A stretch of 5,654 bases of DNA from Oscillospiraceae bacterium (lineage in GTDB: Bacteria > Bacillota > Clostridia > Oscillospirales > Ruminococcaceae), in assembly GCA_900757485.1 (NCBI GenBank), contig CAAEOA010000173.1, positions 1 through 5,654 of the forward strand, given 5' to 3'. The translations under genes were made by a program, and so were the position numbers. A model generated the notes under the pieces. That model did not search any database. It was not told the origin of the DNA and saw only the letters and a list, made by a program, of their open reading frames with translations. Shown here one piece after another: positions 1 through 5,654 of this stretch; the first letter of the stretch is position 1, and each line of letters starts with the position of its first letter.

Positions 1-122
1 CACAGGAAATTTTTGTTGAACAGGCTTTGCATCCTGGTGTTCTGGAAGTTGAACGGGATGGAACATCCTTTCGGGAACGTTTTCATCGGTATTTGGAATT
101 GCGGCGGAAGACGAAAAAATAA
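1..122 (+). CDS. C-terminal fragment of an unrecognised protein (5' end outside window)
   Basis: The frame starting at base 3 stays open for 39 codons and ends at the TAA at 120-122. It reads QEIFVEQALHPGVLEVERD and continues as a charged, arginine- and lysine-rich tail ending RRKTKK. The mix of charged and hydrophobic residues looks like a genuine protein end. By contrast, the overlapping frame 1 reading is rich in Trp, Cys and Phe and would run into the ribosome binding site of the next gene. I do not recognise the family, and 39 residues are too few to assign one. No terminator hairpin follows, and the next gene starts 104 bases downstream, so read-through into the two-component genes is possible. 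The main doubt is whether this is coding at all, since the start lies outside the window. Confidence 0.55.
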   Translation, partial: QEIFVEQALHPGVLEVERDGTSFRERFHRYLELRRKTKK

Positions 123-213
123 AAGGTATTTTGAAAAGTCAGTAAAACATTTCCTAATGTTCAAAAAAATATCACATATTTGTGTTAAGCTGAATTCAGA
201 CAAAAAACGTGTC

Positions 214-219
214 AGGAGG
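214..219 (+). promoter_or_regulatory. Ribosome binding site deciding the response regulator start
   Basis: A perfect AGGAGG lies seven bases before the GTG at 227. The longer in-frame reading from the GTG at 209 would place this Shine-Dalgarno sequence inside the coding region and add six residues before the conserved first beta strand of the receiver domain. The site therefore favours 227 as the start. Two ATG codons at 222 and 225 are in a different frame. Confidence 0.85.
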
Positions 220-226
220 AAATGAT

Positions 227-907
227 GTGTATCATATTTTGGTTGTAGACGATGAAGACAAGATTCGAGATATTATTAAAAAATACGCAAACTTTGAAGG
301 ATATTCCGTGACCGAGGCAGCAAACGGTATGGAAGCTGTGGAAAAATGTCAAAACCATAAATTTGATATCATTATTATGGACATTATGATGCCGGAACTT
401 GATGGGTTTTCTGCTTGCCGGGAAATTCGGAAGACTTCAGATACGCCGGTTATCATGCTTTCTGCCCGGGGTGAAGAATATGACCGGATACATGGCTTTG
501 AGCTTGGAATTGATGATTATGTCATCAAACCGTTTTCTCCCAGGGAATTGATGATGCGGGTGGACGCCATTATGAAAAGAAGTAAAGGAAGCATGAAACA
601 GGAAAACGAGGTGTTTGAGCAGGGCAGTCTGGCAATTGATTTTACTGCGAGAACGGTATGTGTTGACGGCGAGCGGCTCAGCCTGTCTCCGAAAGAATAT
701 GATTTGCTTTTTTACCTGGTTAAAAACCGCGGCATTGCATTGACGCGAGAGCGGCTTATCACTGAAGTGTGGGGCTATGATTTTTACGGGGATGACCGCA
801 CTTTGGATACCCATATCAAATTGCTGAGAAAGAGTCTCGGAGATTGCAGCAGATATATTGTTACACTAAGAGGGGTGGGATACCGCTTTGAAACGGATCA
901 AGCTTAG
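227..907 (+). CDS. OmpR/PhoB-family two-component response regulator
   Basis: This is a cytoplasmic DNA-binding transcription regulator, switched by phosphorylation from its partner kinase. Starting at the GTG at 227 it has 226 residues, typical for the family. The receiver domain covers about residues 1-118: the acidic pocket is D8, D9 and E10, the phosphoacceptor is D52 in the MDIMMPELDG motif, the switch serine is S79 (MLSA), and the conserved lysine is K101 in DDYVIKPFSP. The C-terminal winged helix (about 124-222) has the family's LSPKEYDLL, a recognition region around DDRTLDTHIKLLRKSL, and the closing RGVGYRF wing. All key residues are present, so it should be functional. It overlaps the downstream kinase gene by 20 bases, which indicates translational coupling and a cognate pair. 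Its target genes and stimulus cannot be read from the sequence. No strong promoter was found in the 104 bases upstream. Confidence 0.96.
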   Translation: MYHILVVDDEDKIRDIIKKYANFEGYSVTEAANGMEAVEKCQNHKFDIIIMDIMMPELDGFSACREIRKTSDTPVIMLSARGEEYDRIHGFELGIDDYVIKPFSPRELMMRVDAIMKRSKGSMKQENEVFEQGSLAIDFTARTVCVDGERLSLSPKEYDLLFYLVKNRGIALTRERLITEVWGYDFYGDDRTLDTHIKLLRKSLGDCSRYIVTLRGVGYRFETDQA

Positions 908-2342
908 CCTGAAATGGAAAGTGTTTCTTTGCTTTGCTGTTTTTACGGCAGCGATTATCTGCTTACTGTGGCTGTTTCAAACGGTGTTTTTGGAAGACTT
1001 TTATAAGATGATCAAAACACGCAGTATCCATTCCAGTGCTGTAACCTTAATTAAAAATATTGAGCAGGATGATTTGGAAACGGTTATTTCTAATATCGCC
1101 GAGAGCAATGATATTTGTATTCGAGTGGTGGATCAGAACGGAACTGATATCAGCAGTGCAGAAATGGCACGGGATTGTACCATTCATAAGCTGGGTGCCC
1201 GTCAGTTGTCGATATATTACTTAAACGCGTTGGAAAACAACGGCGAATATCTGGAACGCAGGGTAAAGTTTACGCCTAATATTGGTTTTTTTGATGAGTT
1301 TGGTTGGAATAGCACAAATCCAAATACCGACCAATCGCGCAAGGAAATGGAAAGCATTATTTACGTAAAGCTGACGCAGCGAGATAATCAGGAAGTGATG
1401 ATAATGCTCAATGCGGTTATTTCTCCGGTGGATGCGACAGTCTGTACTTTGCGCATTCAGCTGATGTGGATATCGGTCATCTTAATTTTATTGGCGTTGA
1501 TATTGTCAATAATGATTGCAAAAATTATTTCAAGACCGATAGAAAAGATTAATGATTCGGCGAAGCTGTTGGCAAAGGGAAAATATGATATTACTTTTCC
1601 GAACAACGGCTATCGGGAAATTGCCGAATTGGGAGATACACTGAATTATGCCGCAACAGAGCTTTCTAAAACGGAAGAACTGAGACGGGAATTGATCGCA
1701 AACGTATCTCATGACCTGCGTACTCCCTTGACCATGATAACGGGGTACGGTGAGGTGATGCGGGATCTGCCAGGCGAAAACACGCCGGAAAATGTGCAGA
1801 TTATCATTGACGAGGCAAAACGGCTTACCGATCTTGTAAATGATATGCTGGATATTTCAAAGCTGCAATCGGGCACGCAAACGTTAAAATTAGAACGTTT
1901 TTCCCTGACCGAGACGATACAGGATACCATGCTGCGATATCACAAGCTGACAGAACATGACGGATATCAGATTTCTTTCTTATATCGGGAAAATGTTTTT
2001 GTGACAGCGGATCAGCTGCGCATTTCTCAAGTGGTTTATAATCTGATTAATAATGCGATCGTTTATACCGGTGAAGATAAAAAAATCGAAGTTTCTCAAA
2101 CGGTATATGATGACAAAGTACGCATTTCGGTAACGGATACCGGAGAGGGAATTGAGCAAGATATGCTGCCGCTGATATGGGACCGTTATTATAAAGTGGA
2201 TAAAACGCATAAGCGCGCGGTTGTGGGAACCGGATTAGGACTTTCTATTGTAAAATCTACCGTTGAGCTGCACGGAGGTACCTGTGGTGTAACCAGCCAA
2301 AAAGGTGTCGGAAGCACTTTTTGGTTTGAATTAAAGCTTTGA
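888..2342 (+). CDS. Membrane-bound sensor histidine kinase, partner of the upstream regulator
   Basis: This kinase senses a signal at the membrane, autophosphorylates on histidine and passes the phosphate to the regulator encoded just upstream. It has 484 residues. A first membrane helix (about 12-34) and a second (about 190-211) flank an extracytoplasmic region of about 155 residues that I cannot assign to a family. A HAMP linker follows (about 212-263, with SRPIEKI). The HisKA domain has the phosphoacceptor H275 in SHDLRTP. The HATPase_c domain shows the N box (QVVYNLINNA, 381-390), G1 (DTGEGI, 417-422), F box (WDRYYKVD, 431-438) and G2 (GTGLGL, 447-452). The catalytic parts are complete. 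The start is TTG at 888, preceded by a G-rich Shine-Dalgarno-like stretch at 870-879, and it overlaps the regulator gene by 20 bases. It converges on the DeoR gene with only 30 bases between the stop codons and no clear terminator. Confidence 0.95.
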   Translation: MKRIKLSLKWKVFLCFAVFTAAIICLLWLFQTVFLEDFYKMIKTRSIHSSAVTLIKNIEQDDLETVISNIAESNDICIRVVDQNGTDISSAEMARDCTIHKLGARQLSIYYLNALENNGEYLERRVKFTPNIGFFDEFGWNSTNPNTDQSRKEMESIIYVKLTQRDNQEVMIMLNAVISPVDATVCTLRIQLMWISVILILLALILSIMIAKIISRPIEKINDSAKLLAKGKYDITFPNNGYREIAELGDTLNYAATELSKTEELRRELIANVSHDLRTPLTMITGYGEVMRDLPGENTPENVQIIIDEAKRLTDLVNDMLDISKLQSGTQTLKLERFSLTETIQDTMLRYHKLTEHDGYQISFLYRENVFVTADQLRISQVVYNLINNAIVYTGEDKKIEVSQTVYDDKVRISVTDTGEGIEQDMLPLIWDRYYKVDKTHKRAVVGTGLGLSIVKSTVELHGGTCGVTSQKGVGSTFWFELKL

Positions 2343-2372
2343 TTTTGTTTATTCATCTGATGCTGTTTTCAG

Positions 2373-3149
2373 CTATTTGCTATTGCTGTTTGCTTGGGGA
2401 CTTAGAAATTTTGAAGTCGGAATATTTCCTTCAAATTTAAAGGACAGATCTGTATCGCTGACAATATAGTCCACATCGTTTATATGGCATTGTTTCCATG
2501 CGGCAGTTTTACCCAATTTATTACTGTCGCATAAAAACGCAGTTGTTTTGGCATGCTCCATCATTAATTTTCTTAGGGGTATTTCTGATAAATAGCAATC
2601 GTAAATTGTTCCGTCAGTTGCAATGCCCTGCGCTGAAAAAAACGCTATATCAGCTTGTATCGATGAAATGACAGAATCCGCAAAATGGTTTATCAGTACC
2701 GAGTGATTCTCTGTACTGATCATGCCGCCGGTGGAGATTGCTTTTACACCAAACTGCGTCAGAAAATACAGACCGTCTATGCTGTTGGTGATAATGGTGA
2801 TATCTTTAATCGAAACTAATTCGCTGAGTAAAAAATAAGAGGAACTGGAGCCATCTGCAAATATGACATCTCCTTCTTTGACCAGCGTGGCTGCTGTTTG
2901 GGCAATACGCTTTTTTTCACGTATGTTTTTATGACTGCGCATGGAAAAAGAAACGATGCTGTTAACAGAATCGGTAATTTGAACACCGCCATAACTTCGA
3001 AGCACCAGTCCCTGTGCTTCCATTGATGATAAGTCTCGCCGAATACTGGAAGGGCTGATGCACATTTTTTTGGACAGATACTCTACTGTTGCGTATTCGG
3101 TTTGCTTCAAAATATCAAGAATTTCCTTTTCTCTTTCACATTTAAACAT
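2373..3149 (-). CDS. DeoR-family transcriptional repressor
   Basis: This is a cytoplasmic DNA-binding regulator; members of this family usually respond to a phosphorylated sugar or glycerol 3-phosphate. From the ATG at 3149 it has 258 residues, the usual size. The N-terminal winged helix-turn-helix (about 3-58) includes EREKEILDIL, the recognition segment SPSSIRRDLSSME (32-44) and the wing motif LRSYGGV (50-56). The C-terminal effector domain (about 75-235) shows the family pattern: IFADGSSSSYFL at 96-107 (the phosphate-binding loop, often DSGTTT in relatives), ITIITNS, STGGM, ADIAFFSAQGI, and the late CDSNKLGK motif (207-214). The frame is open upstream to 3218, but 3149 is preferred because an AAAGGATGGG Shine-Dalgarno-like sequence sits just before it and homologues begin near MFKCEREKEI. 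It is divergent from the membrane protein/phosphodiesterase pair, so autoregulation and control of those genes are likely but inferred. The ligand is unknown. Confidence 0.93.
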   Translation of the reverse strand: MFKCEREKEILDILKQTEYATVEYLSKKMCISPSSIRRDLSSMEAQGLVLRSYGGVQITDSVNSIVSFSMRSHKNIREKKRIAQTAATLVKEGDVIFADGSSSSYFLLSELVSIKDITIITNSIDGLYFLTQFGVKAISTGGMISTENHSVLINHFADSVISSIQADIAFFSAQGIATDGTIYDCYLSEIPLRKLMMEHAKTTAFLCDSNKLGKTAAWKQCHINDVDYIVSDTDLSFKFEGNIPTSKFLSPQANSNSK

Positions 3150-3180
3150 ATAAGATCCCATCCTTTTCGGTTGTTTTGAT

Positions 3181-3186
3181 ATTGTA
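3181..3186 (-). promoter_or_regulatory. Possible -10 box of the DeoR-family gene
   Basis: On the - strand these bases read TACAAT, five of six matching the TATAAT consensus, and lie about 30 bases before the chosen start codon. No good -35 hexamer is found 17 bases upstream (AATTAC on the - strand). That weak -35 position overlaps the inverted repeat at 3207-3219, which would suit a repressor site. The call is tentative. Confidence 0.3.
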
Positions 3187-3206
3187 TCGTACAGCTTGGG
3201 TCTGTA

Positions 3207-3246
3207 ATTGGATACCAATCATGAAAAAGGAATATCCTTTTTTCAT
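3207..3246. promoter_or_regulatory. Pair of inverted repeats, candidate operator upstream of the DeoR-family gene
   Basis: Two dyads lie next to each other. The first is ATTGG-ATA-CCAAT (3207-3219, centre 3213). The second is centred at 3233: eight perfect pairs (AAAAAGGA at 3224-3231 with TCCTTTTT at 3235-3242), extended by ATG/CAT ends with one extra T. The centres are 20 bp apart, about two helical turns, so proteins on both would face the same side of the DNA. They lie 58-97 bases upstream of the DeoR start codon, around its putative -35 region. This fits an autoregulatory operator. The second dyad could instead be a weak hairpin in an RNA, because it is followed by T-rich sequence. Operator function is inferred from symmetry and position only. 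Confidence 0.45.
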
Positions 3247-3331
3247 TTTAGGCGGCAGATAAAATAGATTTTGCGCATTCCTGCTCATTTTGATAAAAGA
3301 ATATTAAAAGTTGTCTTTTTTCTCGCCAGTG

Positions 3332-3360
3332 TTGCATTTTTTTATCTATTATAATATACT
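3332..3360 (+). promoter_or_regulatory. Vegetative-type promoter for the ygjV-like/GDPD operon
   Basis: The -35 box is TTGCAT (3332-3337) and the -10 box is TATACT (3355-3360), separated by exactly 17 bases. The surroundings are AT-rich and include an overlapping TATAAT at 3350 whose spacing to the -35 would be too short. Transcription would begin near 3367, giving a leader of about 25 bases with the AAGGAG ribosome binding site at 3378-3383. Confidence 0.7.
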
Positions 3361-3391
3361 GATATAAAAATGTAAAGAAGGAGTAAAGAGA

Positions 3392-3904
3392 TTGTATGAC
3401 ATAACAGCACAGGCGGTGGGATATCTTGGTTTGATATTCGGAATACTGGCGTATCAAAGTAATACACATAAGAAAATATTACTGACAAAAGCGGCATCCG
3501 AACTTTTTTTTGGTGTTCAGTATGTTATGTTGGGTGCTTATGCGGGAATGTTGACGAATTTGATTGGTGTGATACGCAATTGTACCCTTTCAAGGTCAAA
3601 TATAAGAGGAAAAAGACAGATTGCCGTCACCGTTTTTTTCTTATTTTTATTGATTGGAGCATGTATGTTTTCATGGACGGGTCCGGTTTGTCTTTTGGCT
3701 ATGCTTGGAAAGGCATTTACCACCATCTCATATAGCATAAAAAATACTCGGTATTTACGCTATTTAACGATACCATCATGTATTGTATGGCTTGTCTATG
3801 ATTTTTTGGTGCAGTCTAGAGCGGGGGTCATATATGAGATATTCGGAATGTTGTCAATTGTTGTGGCATGTATTAGATTTGACAGAAAAGCATTAGAAAA
3901 TTAA
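3392..3904 (+). CDS. YgjV-family integral membrane protein
   Basis: This small polytopic membrane protein has 170 residues and about five to six hydrophobic segments: residues 5-21, 34-55, 76-95, 97-110, 127-140 and 146-162. The opening pattern (AVGYLGLIFGILAYQSNTHKKILLTKAASELFFGVQYVMLGAYAGMLTN, split around two helices) resembles the Imp-YgjV family of bacterial inner-membrane proteins, for which I know no established biochemical function. The start is TTG at 3392, eight bases after AAGGAG. The nearby ATG at 3396 is out of frame, so TTG is well supported. The stop lies 18 bases before the phosphodiesterase start, so the two are very probably co-transcribed from the promoter at 3332-3360. A role linked to lipid or phosphodiester metabolism is suggested only by this neighbour. 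The family assignment is from memory of the pattern and is moderately sure. Confidence 0.8.
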   Translation: MYDITAQAVGYLGLIFGILAYQSNTHKKILLTKAASELFFGVQYVMLGAYAGMLTNLIGVIRNCTLSRSNIRGKRQIAVTVFFLFLLIGACMFSWTGPVCLLAMLGKAFTTISYSIKNTRYLRYLTIPSCIVWLVYDFLVQSRAGVIYEIFGMLSIVVACIRFDRKALEN

Positions 3905-3922
3905 ATTGGAGGACAGAGTAAT

Positions 3923-4648
3923 ATGGATACGTTAAAGCTGGATAAGGGAAGCATTAAAATGATAGCTCACAGAGGATTAAGCGGCATCGAACGCGAAAAC
4001 ACCGCAGCAGCTTTTGTGGCAGCCGGAAATCACAGCTATTTCGGAATTGAAACAGATGTACATCGAACGGCAGACGGAAAATATATAATTATCCATGATG
4101 ATGTTACTGGAAGAGTTGCGGTTGATAATTATCCTGTGGAACAAACGGATTTTGACACCCTGCGCAGTCTGAAACTTACAGACATCAACGGTGAAAAAAG
4201 TCGTGGAGATCTTATCATGCCGACCCTAGAAGAATATATCTCTATTTGCAAAAAATATGAGAAAACAGCGGTTTTGGAACTGAAAAACAACATGACGGAA
4301 GACGTAATTTTAGAAATTGTAGGCATTGTTAAAGACATGGATTATCTTGAAAACACTGTTTTTATCTCCTTTTCATTGGAGAATTTAATTACTTTGAGAA
4401 AAACATATCCTTTACAGCCGGCGCAATATCTGGTTGGAGAAATTCCTGATATTCAAGAAATGATAAGTACTCTGAAAAAGTATCGTTTAGATATTGACGC
4501 TTTTTTCGGAAGCATTACCAAAGAAGTTGCTGAGAAACTTCATCGTAATGGCATCAAAATAAACGTTTGGACAGTAGATTCTTTGGAAGACGCTAAAAAA
4601 ATGGTGGAAATCGGAGTTGATTATATTACAACTGATATCATAGAATAG
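3923..4648 (+). CDS. Glycerophosphodiester phosphodiesterase (GDPD family)
   Basis: This enzyme hydrolyses glycerophosphodiesters, such as deacylated phospholipids, to glycerol 3-phosphate and an alcohol. It has 241 residues, normal for a bacterial single-domain GDPD, and should fold as a TIM barrel. Conserved catalytic and metal-binding residues are present: H16-R17 in IAHRG, E25-N26 in the EN(T) motif, E43 and D45 in GIETDVH, H58-D59 in IIHDD, E119 and K121 in LELK, and the late INVWTVD (213-219) and GVDYITTD (231-238) motifs. There is no signal peptide or membrane segment, so it is probably cytoplasmic and may act on imported or recycled substrates. The start at 3923 follows GGAGG (3908-3912). 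An internal ATG at 3959, twelve codons later, also has an AGGGAAG-like site, so a shorter form cannot be excluded. It is the second gene of a two-gene operon and is followed by a strong terminator. Substrate preference cannot be told. Confidence 0.94.
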   Translation: MDTLKLDKGSIKMIAHRGLSGIERENTAAAFVAAGNHSYFGIETDVHRTADGKYIIIHDDVTGRVAVDNYPVEQTDFDTLRSLKLTDINGEKSRGDLIMPTLEEYISICKKYEKTAVLELKNNMTEDVILEIVGIVKDMDYLENTVFISFSLENLITLRKTYPLQPAQYLVGEIPDIQEMISTLKKYRLDIDAFFGSITKEVAEKLHRNGIKINVWTVDSLEDAKKMVEIGVDYITTDIIE

Positions 4649-4687
4649 GTTGTTGTCCTATCTTTTATTTAAAGAGAACACAAAAAC

Positions 4688-4746
4688 TTCAAAACAGATT
4701 AAAAGCGGTTTCGCATTATGCGAAACCGCTTTTAATCTGTTTTGAA
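4688..4746. terminator. Long perfect inverted repeat, probable bidirectional rho-independent terminator
   Basis: The 59 bases form an uninterrupted palindrome: arms 4688-4716 and 4718-4746 pair at all 29 positions around the single base at 4717. The core is a GC-rich stem, GCGGTTTCGCA (4705-4715) with TGCGAAACCGC (4719-4729), flanked by AAAA on the left and TTTT on the right. That gives a classic intrinsic terminator on either strand. It begins 39 bases after the GDPD stop codon and so should end that operon. The outer arms (an AAAACAGATT / AATCTGTTTT pair) extend the symmetry well beyond the U-tract, which a terminator does not need. Confidence 0.88.
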
Positions 4747-5136
4747 TAATAGAAGTATTCTTGCATAATTTCGCACATTTAATTTCCTTTTTATATGCTC
4801 CCCTAGCTGTGTAAATCGAGGAAGCACATAGTGCCGACATATCCGTTTATTGTGTTATCCTGTATTGGACAAAGACAAGATATATCAAAAAACGCATCTA
4901 TGACTTTTTAGCGACCAAAGTGGTTCTCTTGTCTGGTCAAGCTGTTCAATAAAATTTCATTTTATCTGCATATCTGTACAAAATTATATTGTTTATTAGC
5001 TTTAAGATGTAAAAACAAACAAAATAGTTTTATTCTTTATCGTTATACAGTGCTTATAATATTCATTTTATTTGATAAAAACTTTTTGAGTTTTAAAAAA
5101 TGTCTAAATATGACATAATATTGTCTTGCTATGTTA
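4747..5136. other. AT-rich intergenic region without a convincing gene
   Basis: Roughly 390 bases between the terminator and the next promoter contain no reading frame with both a plausible start and a ribosome binding site. One stretch (4815-4952) is open for 45 codons on the + strand but has no ATG, GTG or TTG start with a Shine-Dalgarno, and its translation (ending KVVLLSGQAVQ) is not recognised; it may be a chance frame or a gene remnant. A TATAAT occurs at 5055-5060 without a good -35 box. Alternating TGTC/GACA tetramers sit at 5101, 5112 and 5122. No tRNA-like, riboswitch-like or direct-repeat structure was apparent by eye. Confidence 0.6.
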
Positions 5137-5165
5137 TTTACTTTCAAAAGACGTTATGCTATACT
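5137..5165 (+). promoter_or_regulatory. Extended -10 promoter for the secreted protein gene
   Basis: The -10 box TATACT (5160-5165) is preceded by TGC, giving the extended TGnTATACT form. A -35-like TTTACT (5137-5142, four of six matches to TTGACA) lies 17 bases upstream. Transcription would start near 5172, leaving an untranslated leader of about 78 bases before the GTG start at 5250. Confidence 0.65.
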
Positions 5166-5249
5166 TAATACAAACAAAAAGTATACCAATTATTTGGAAA
5201 AATTTAGTTATATTATTAAATGAAAGTTCAATGTATGGGAGGTATTGTT

Positions 5250-5654
5250 GTGTTAAGGCAAAAGTCAAAGAAGGTATTGTCACTGATCCTTGCAATTGTT
5301 CTTGTTGTAGCAGCGATTCCAATATCAATCGCCGGTAGTACCGCAGATGTGGTTGATGGTCTGCTATTGAATGTGGATTTCGGCGCAGACGGAACATCAC
5401 TTGATACGGGAAATCCGGTAAAAGAGAATGCTGTAATCAAACAGTGCGGAGAAAACAAAGCGGCTACATTGGATGCAACCGGTGTTGGTTCGCTGACGTA
5501 TCATTTTACTGATCTTGCGGCGGTCGGAAAAGCCTCTGTAATGTTGACCGGACGGGCAATTATGGGCGCTACGGTTGATGTAAACGTAAAGGTAAACGAA
5601 TCGGATGCATGGACTAGGGTTACAACATTGGGCTCGCCGAATTCCTGGGAACCG
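5250..5654 (+). CDS. N-terminal part of a secreted protein of unknown function (3' end outside window)
   Basis: A frame opens with GTG at 5250, seven bases after GGGAGG (5237-5242), and runs for 135 codons to the window edge without a stop. The first residues form a classic signal peptide: a basic start MLRQKSKK, a hydrophobic core (about 9-23, VLSLILAIVLVVAAI), and small-residue cleavage options near A28 or A32. The protein is therefore probably exported. The mature part begins with LLLNVDFGADGTSLDTGNP and continues with alternating short hydrophobic strands rich in Gly, Thr, Ser, Asn and Val (for example GSLTYHF, KASVMLTGRA, ATVDVNVKVN). This looks like a beta-sandwich such as the LamG-like or carbohydrate-binding modules at the front of large extracellular enzymes. 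That fold is inferred from strand pattern only. No catalytic motif is visible in the part seen. It has its own promoter and is separated from the GDPD operon by a terminator. Confidence 0.88.
   Translation, partial: MLRQKSKKVLSLILAIVLVVAAIPISIAGSTADVVDGLLLNVDFGADGTSLDTGNPVKENAVIKQCGENKAATLDATGVGSLTYHFTDLAAVGKASVMLTGRAIMGATVDVNVKVNESDAWTRVTTLGSPNSWEP

Noticed and set aside
173..184. Short dyad CACA-N4-TGTG before the response regulator
   Set aside because: Four-base arms in AT-rich DNA are expected by chance, and nothing else supports an operator.
131..188. Possible promoter hexamers before the response regulator (TTGAAA at 131; TTCAAA at 160 with TGTTAA at 183)
   Set aside because: Each partner -10 box matches the consensus at only three of six positions, so no promoter is claimed; the pair may be read from upstream.
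13..225. A 70-codon frame from a TTG at 13
   Set aside because: It is rich in Trp, Cys and Phe, has no clear ribosome binding site, runs through the Shine-Dalgarno of the response regulator, and overlaps a better-looking frame that ends at 122.
2362..2373. Small hairpin GCTG-TTTT-CAGC between the convergent kinase and DeoR genes
   Set aside because: The stem is only four base pairs with no T-tract, so it is too weak to call a terminator.
4658..4840. A 60-codon - strand frame across the palindrome
   Set aside because: Much of it is the palindrome itself and AT-rich flank; it has no ribosome binding site of note and no recognisable protein character.
4913..4938. GACCA...TGGTC inverted repeat with an inner ACCA-AAG-TGGT hairpin
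   Set aside because: The arms are short and no T-tract or gene context gives it a role.
4815..4952. A 45-codon open stretch on the + strand in the intergenic region
   Set aside because: It lacks a start codon with a ribosome binding site and its translation is not recognised; a gene remnant is possible but unsupported.
5126..5458. Short frames on both strands overlapping the start of the secreted protein gene
   Set aside because: They are shadows of the GTG-initiated frame at 5250, which has the promoter, ribosome binding site and signal peptide.

Overview
This window looks like ordinary chromosomal DNA from a low-GC Gram-positive bacterium, most likely a Clostridia member. The evidence is AT-rich intergenic DNA, strong AGGAGG-type ribosome binding sites, frequent TTG/GTG starts, consensus vegetative-type promoters, and the sequence style of the two-component, DeoR and GDPD proteins. 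Genus-level placement is not possible from the sequence alone.

Layout, left to right. (1) The C-terminal tail of an unrecognised + strand protein ends at 122. (2) A two-component system follows: an OmpR-family response regulator (227-907, GTG start) overlapping by 20 bases a membrane histidine kinase (888-2342, TTG start) with a roughly 155-residue extracytoplasmic sensor region. (3) A DeoR-family repressor (2373-3149) lies on the - strand, converging on the kinase. (4) A 242-base divergent intergenic region carries two dyads 20 bp apart near the putative repressor promoter and a good promoter for the + strand genes. (5) A two-gene + strand operon encodes a YgjV-family integral membrane protein (3392-3904, TTG start) and a glycerophosphodiester phosphodiesterase (3923-4648). 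(6) A remarkably long, perfect inverted repeat (4688-4746) acts as the probable terminator. (7) About 500 bases of AT-rich non-coding DNA follow, with an extended -10 promoter at its right end. (8) The N-terminal 135 residues of a secreted protein (GTG start at 5250) run off the window.

How the genes may work together. The kinase and regulator form a self-contained signalling pair with no target visible here. The DeoR repressor is divergent from the ygjV-like/GDPD pair. GDPD releases glycerol 3-phosphate, and some DeoR proteins (GlpR) sense that compound, so local control of this pair is a reasonable hypothesis but is not demonstrated. I do not see a defence system, mobile element, CRISPR array, RNA gene or clearly new system. 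The most noteworthy items are the 59-base perfect palindrome, the paired dyads at the DeoR promoter, and the unidentified secreted protein.
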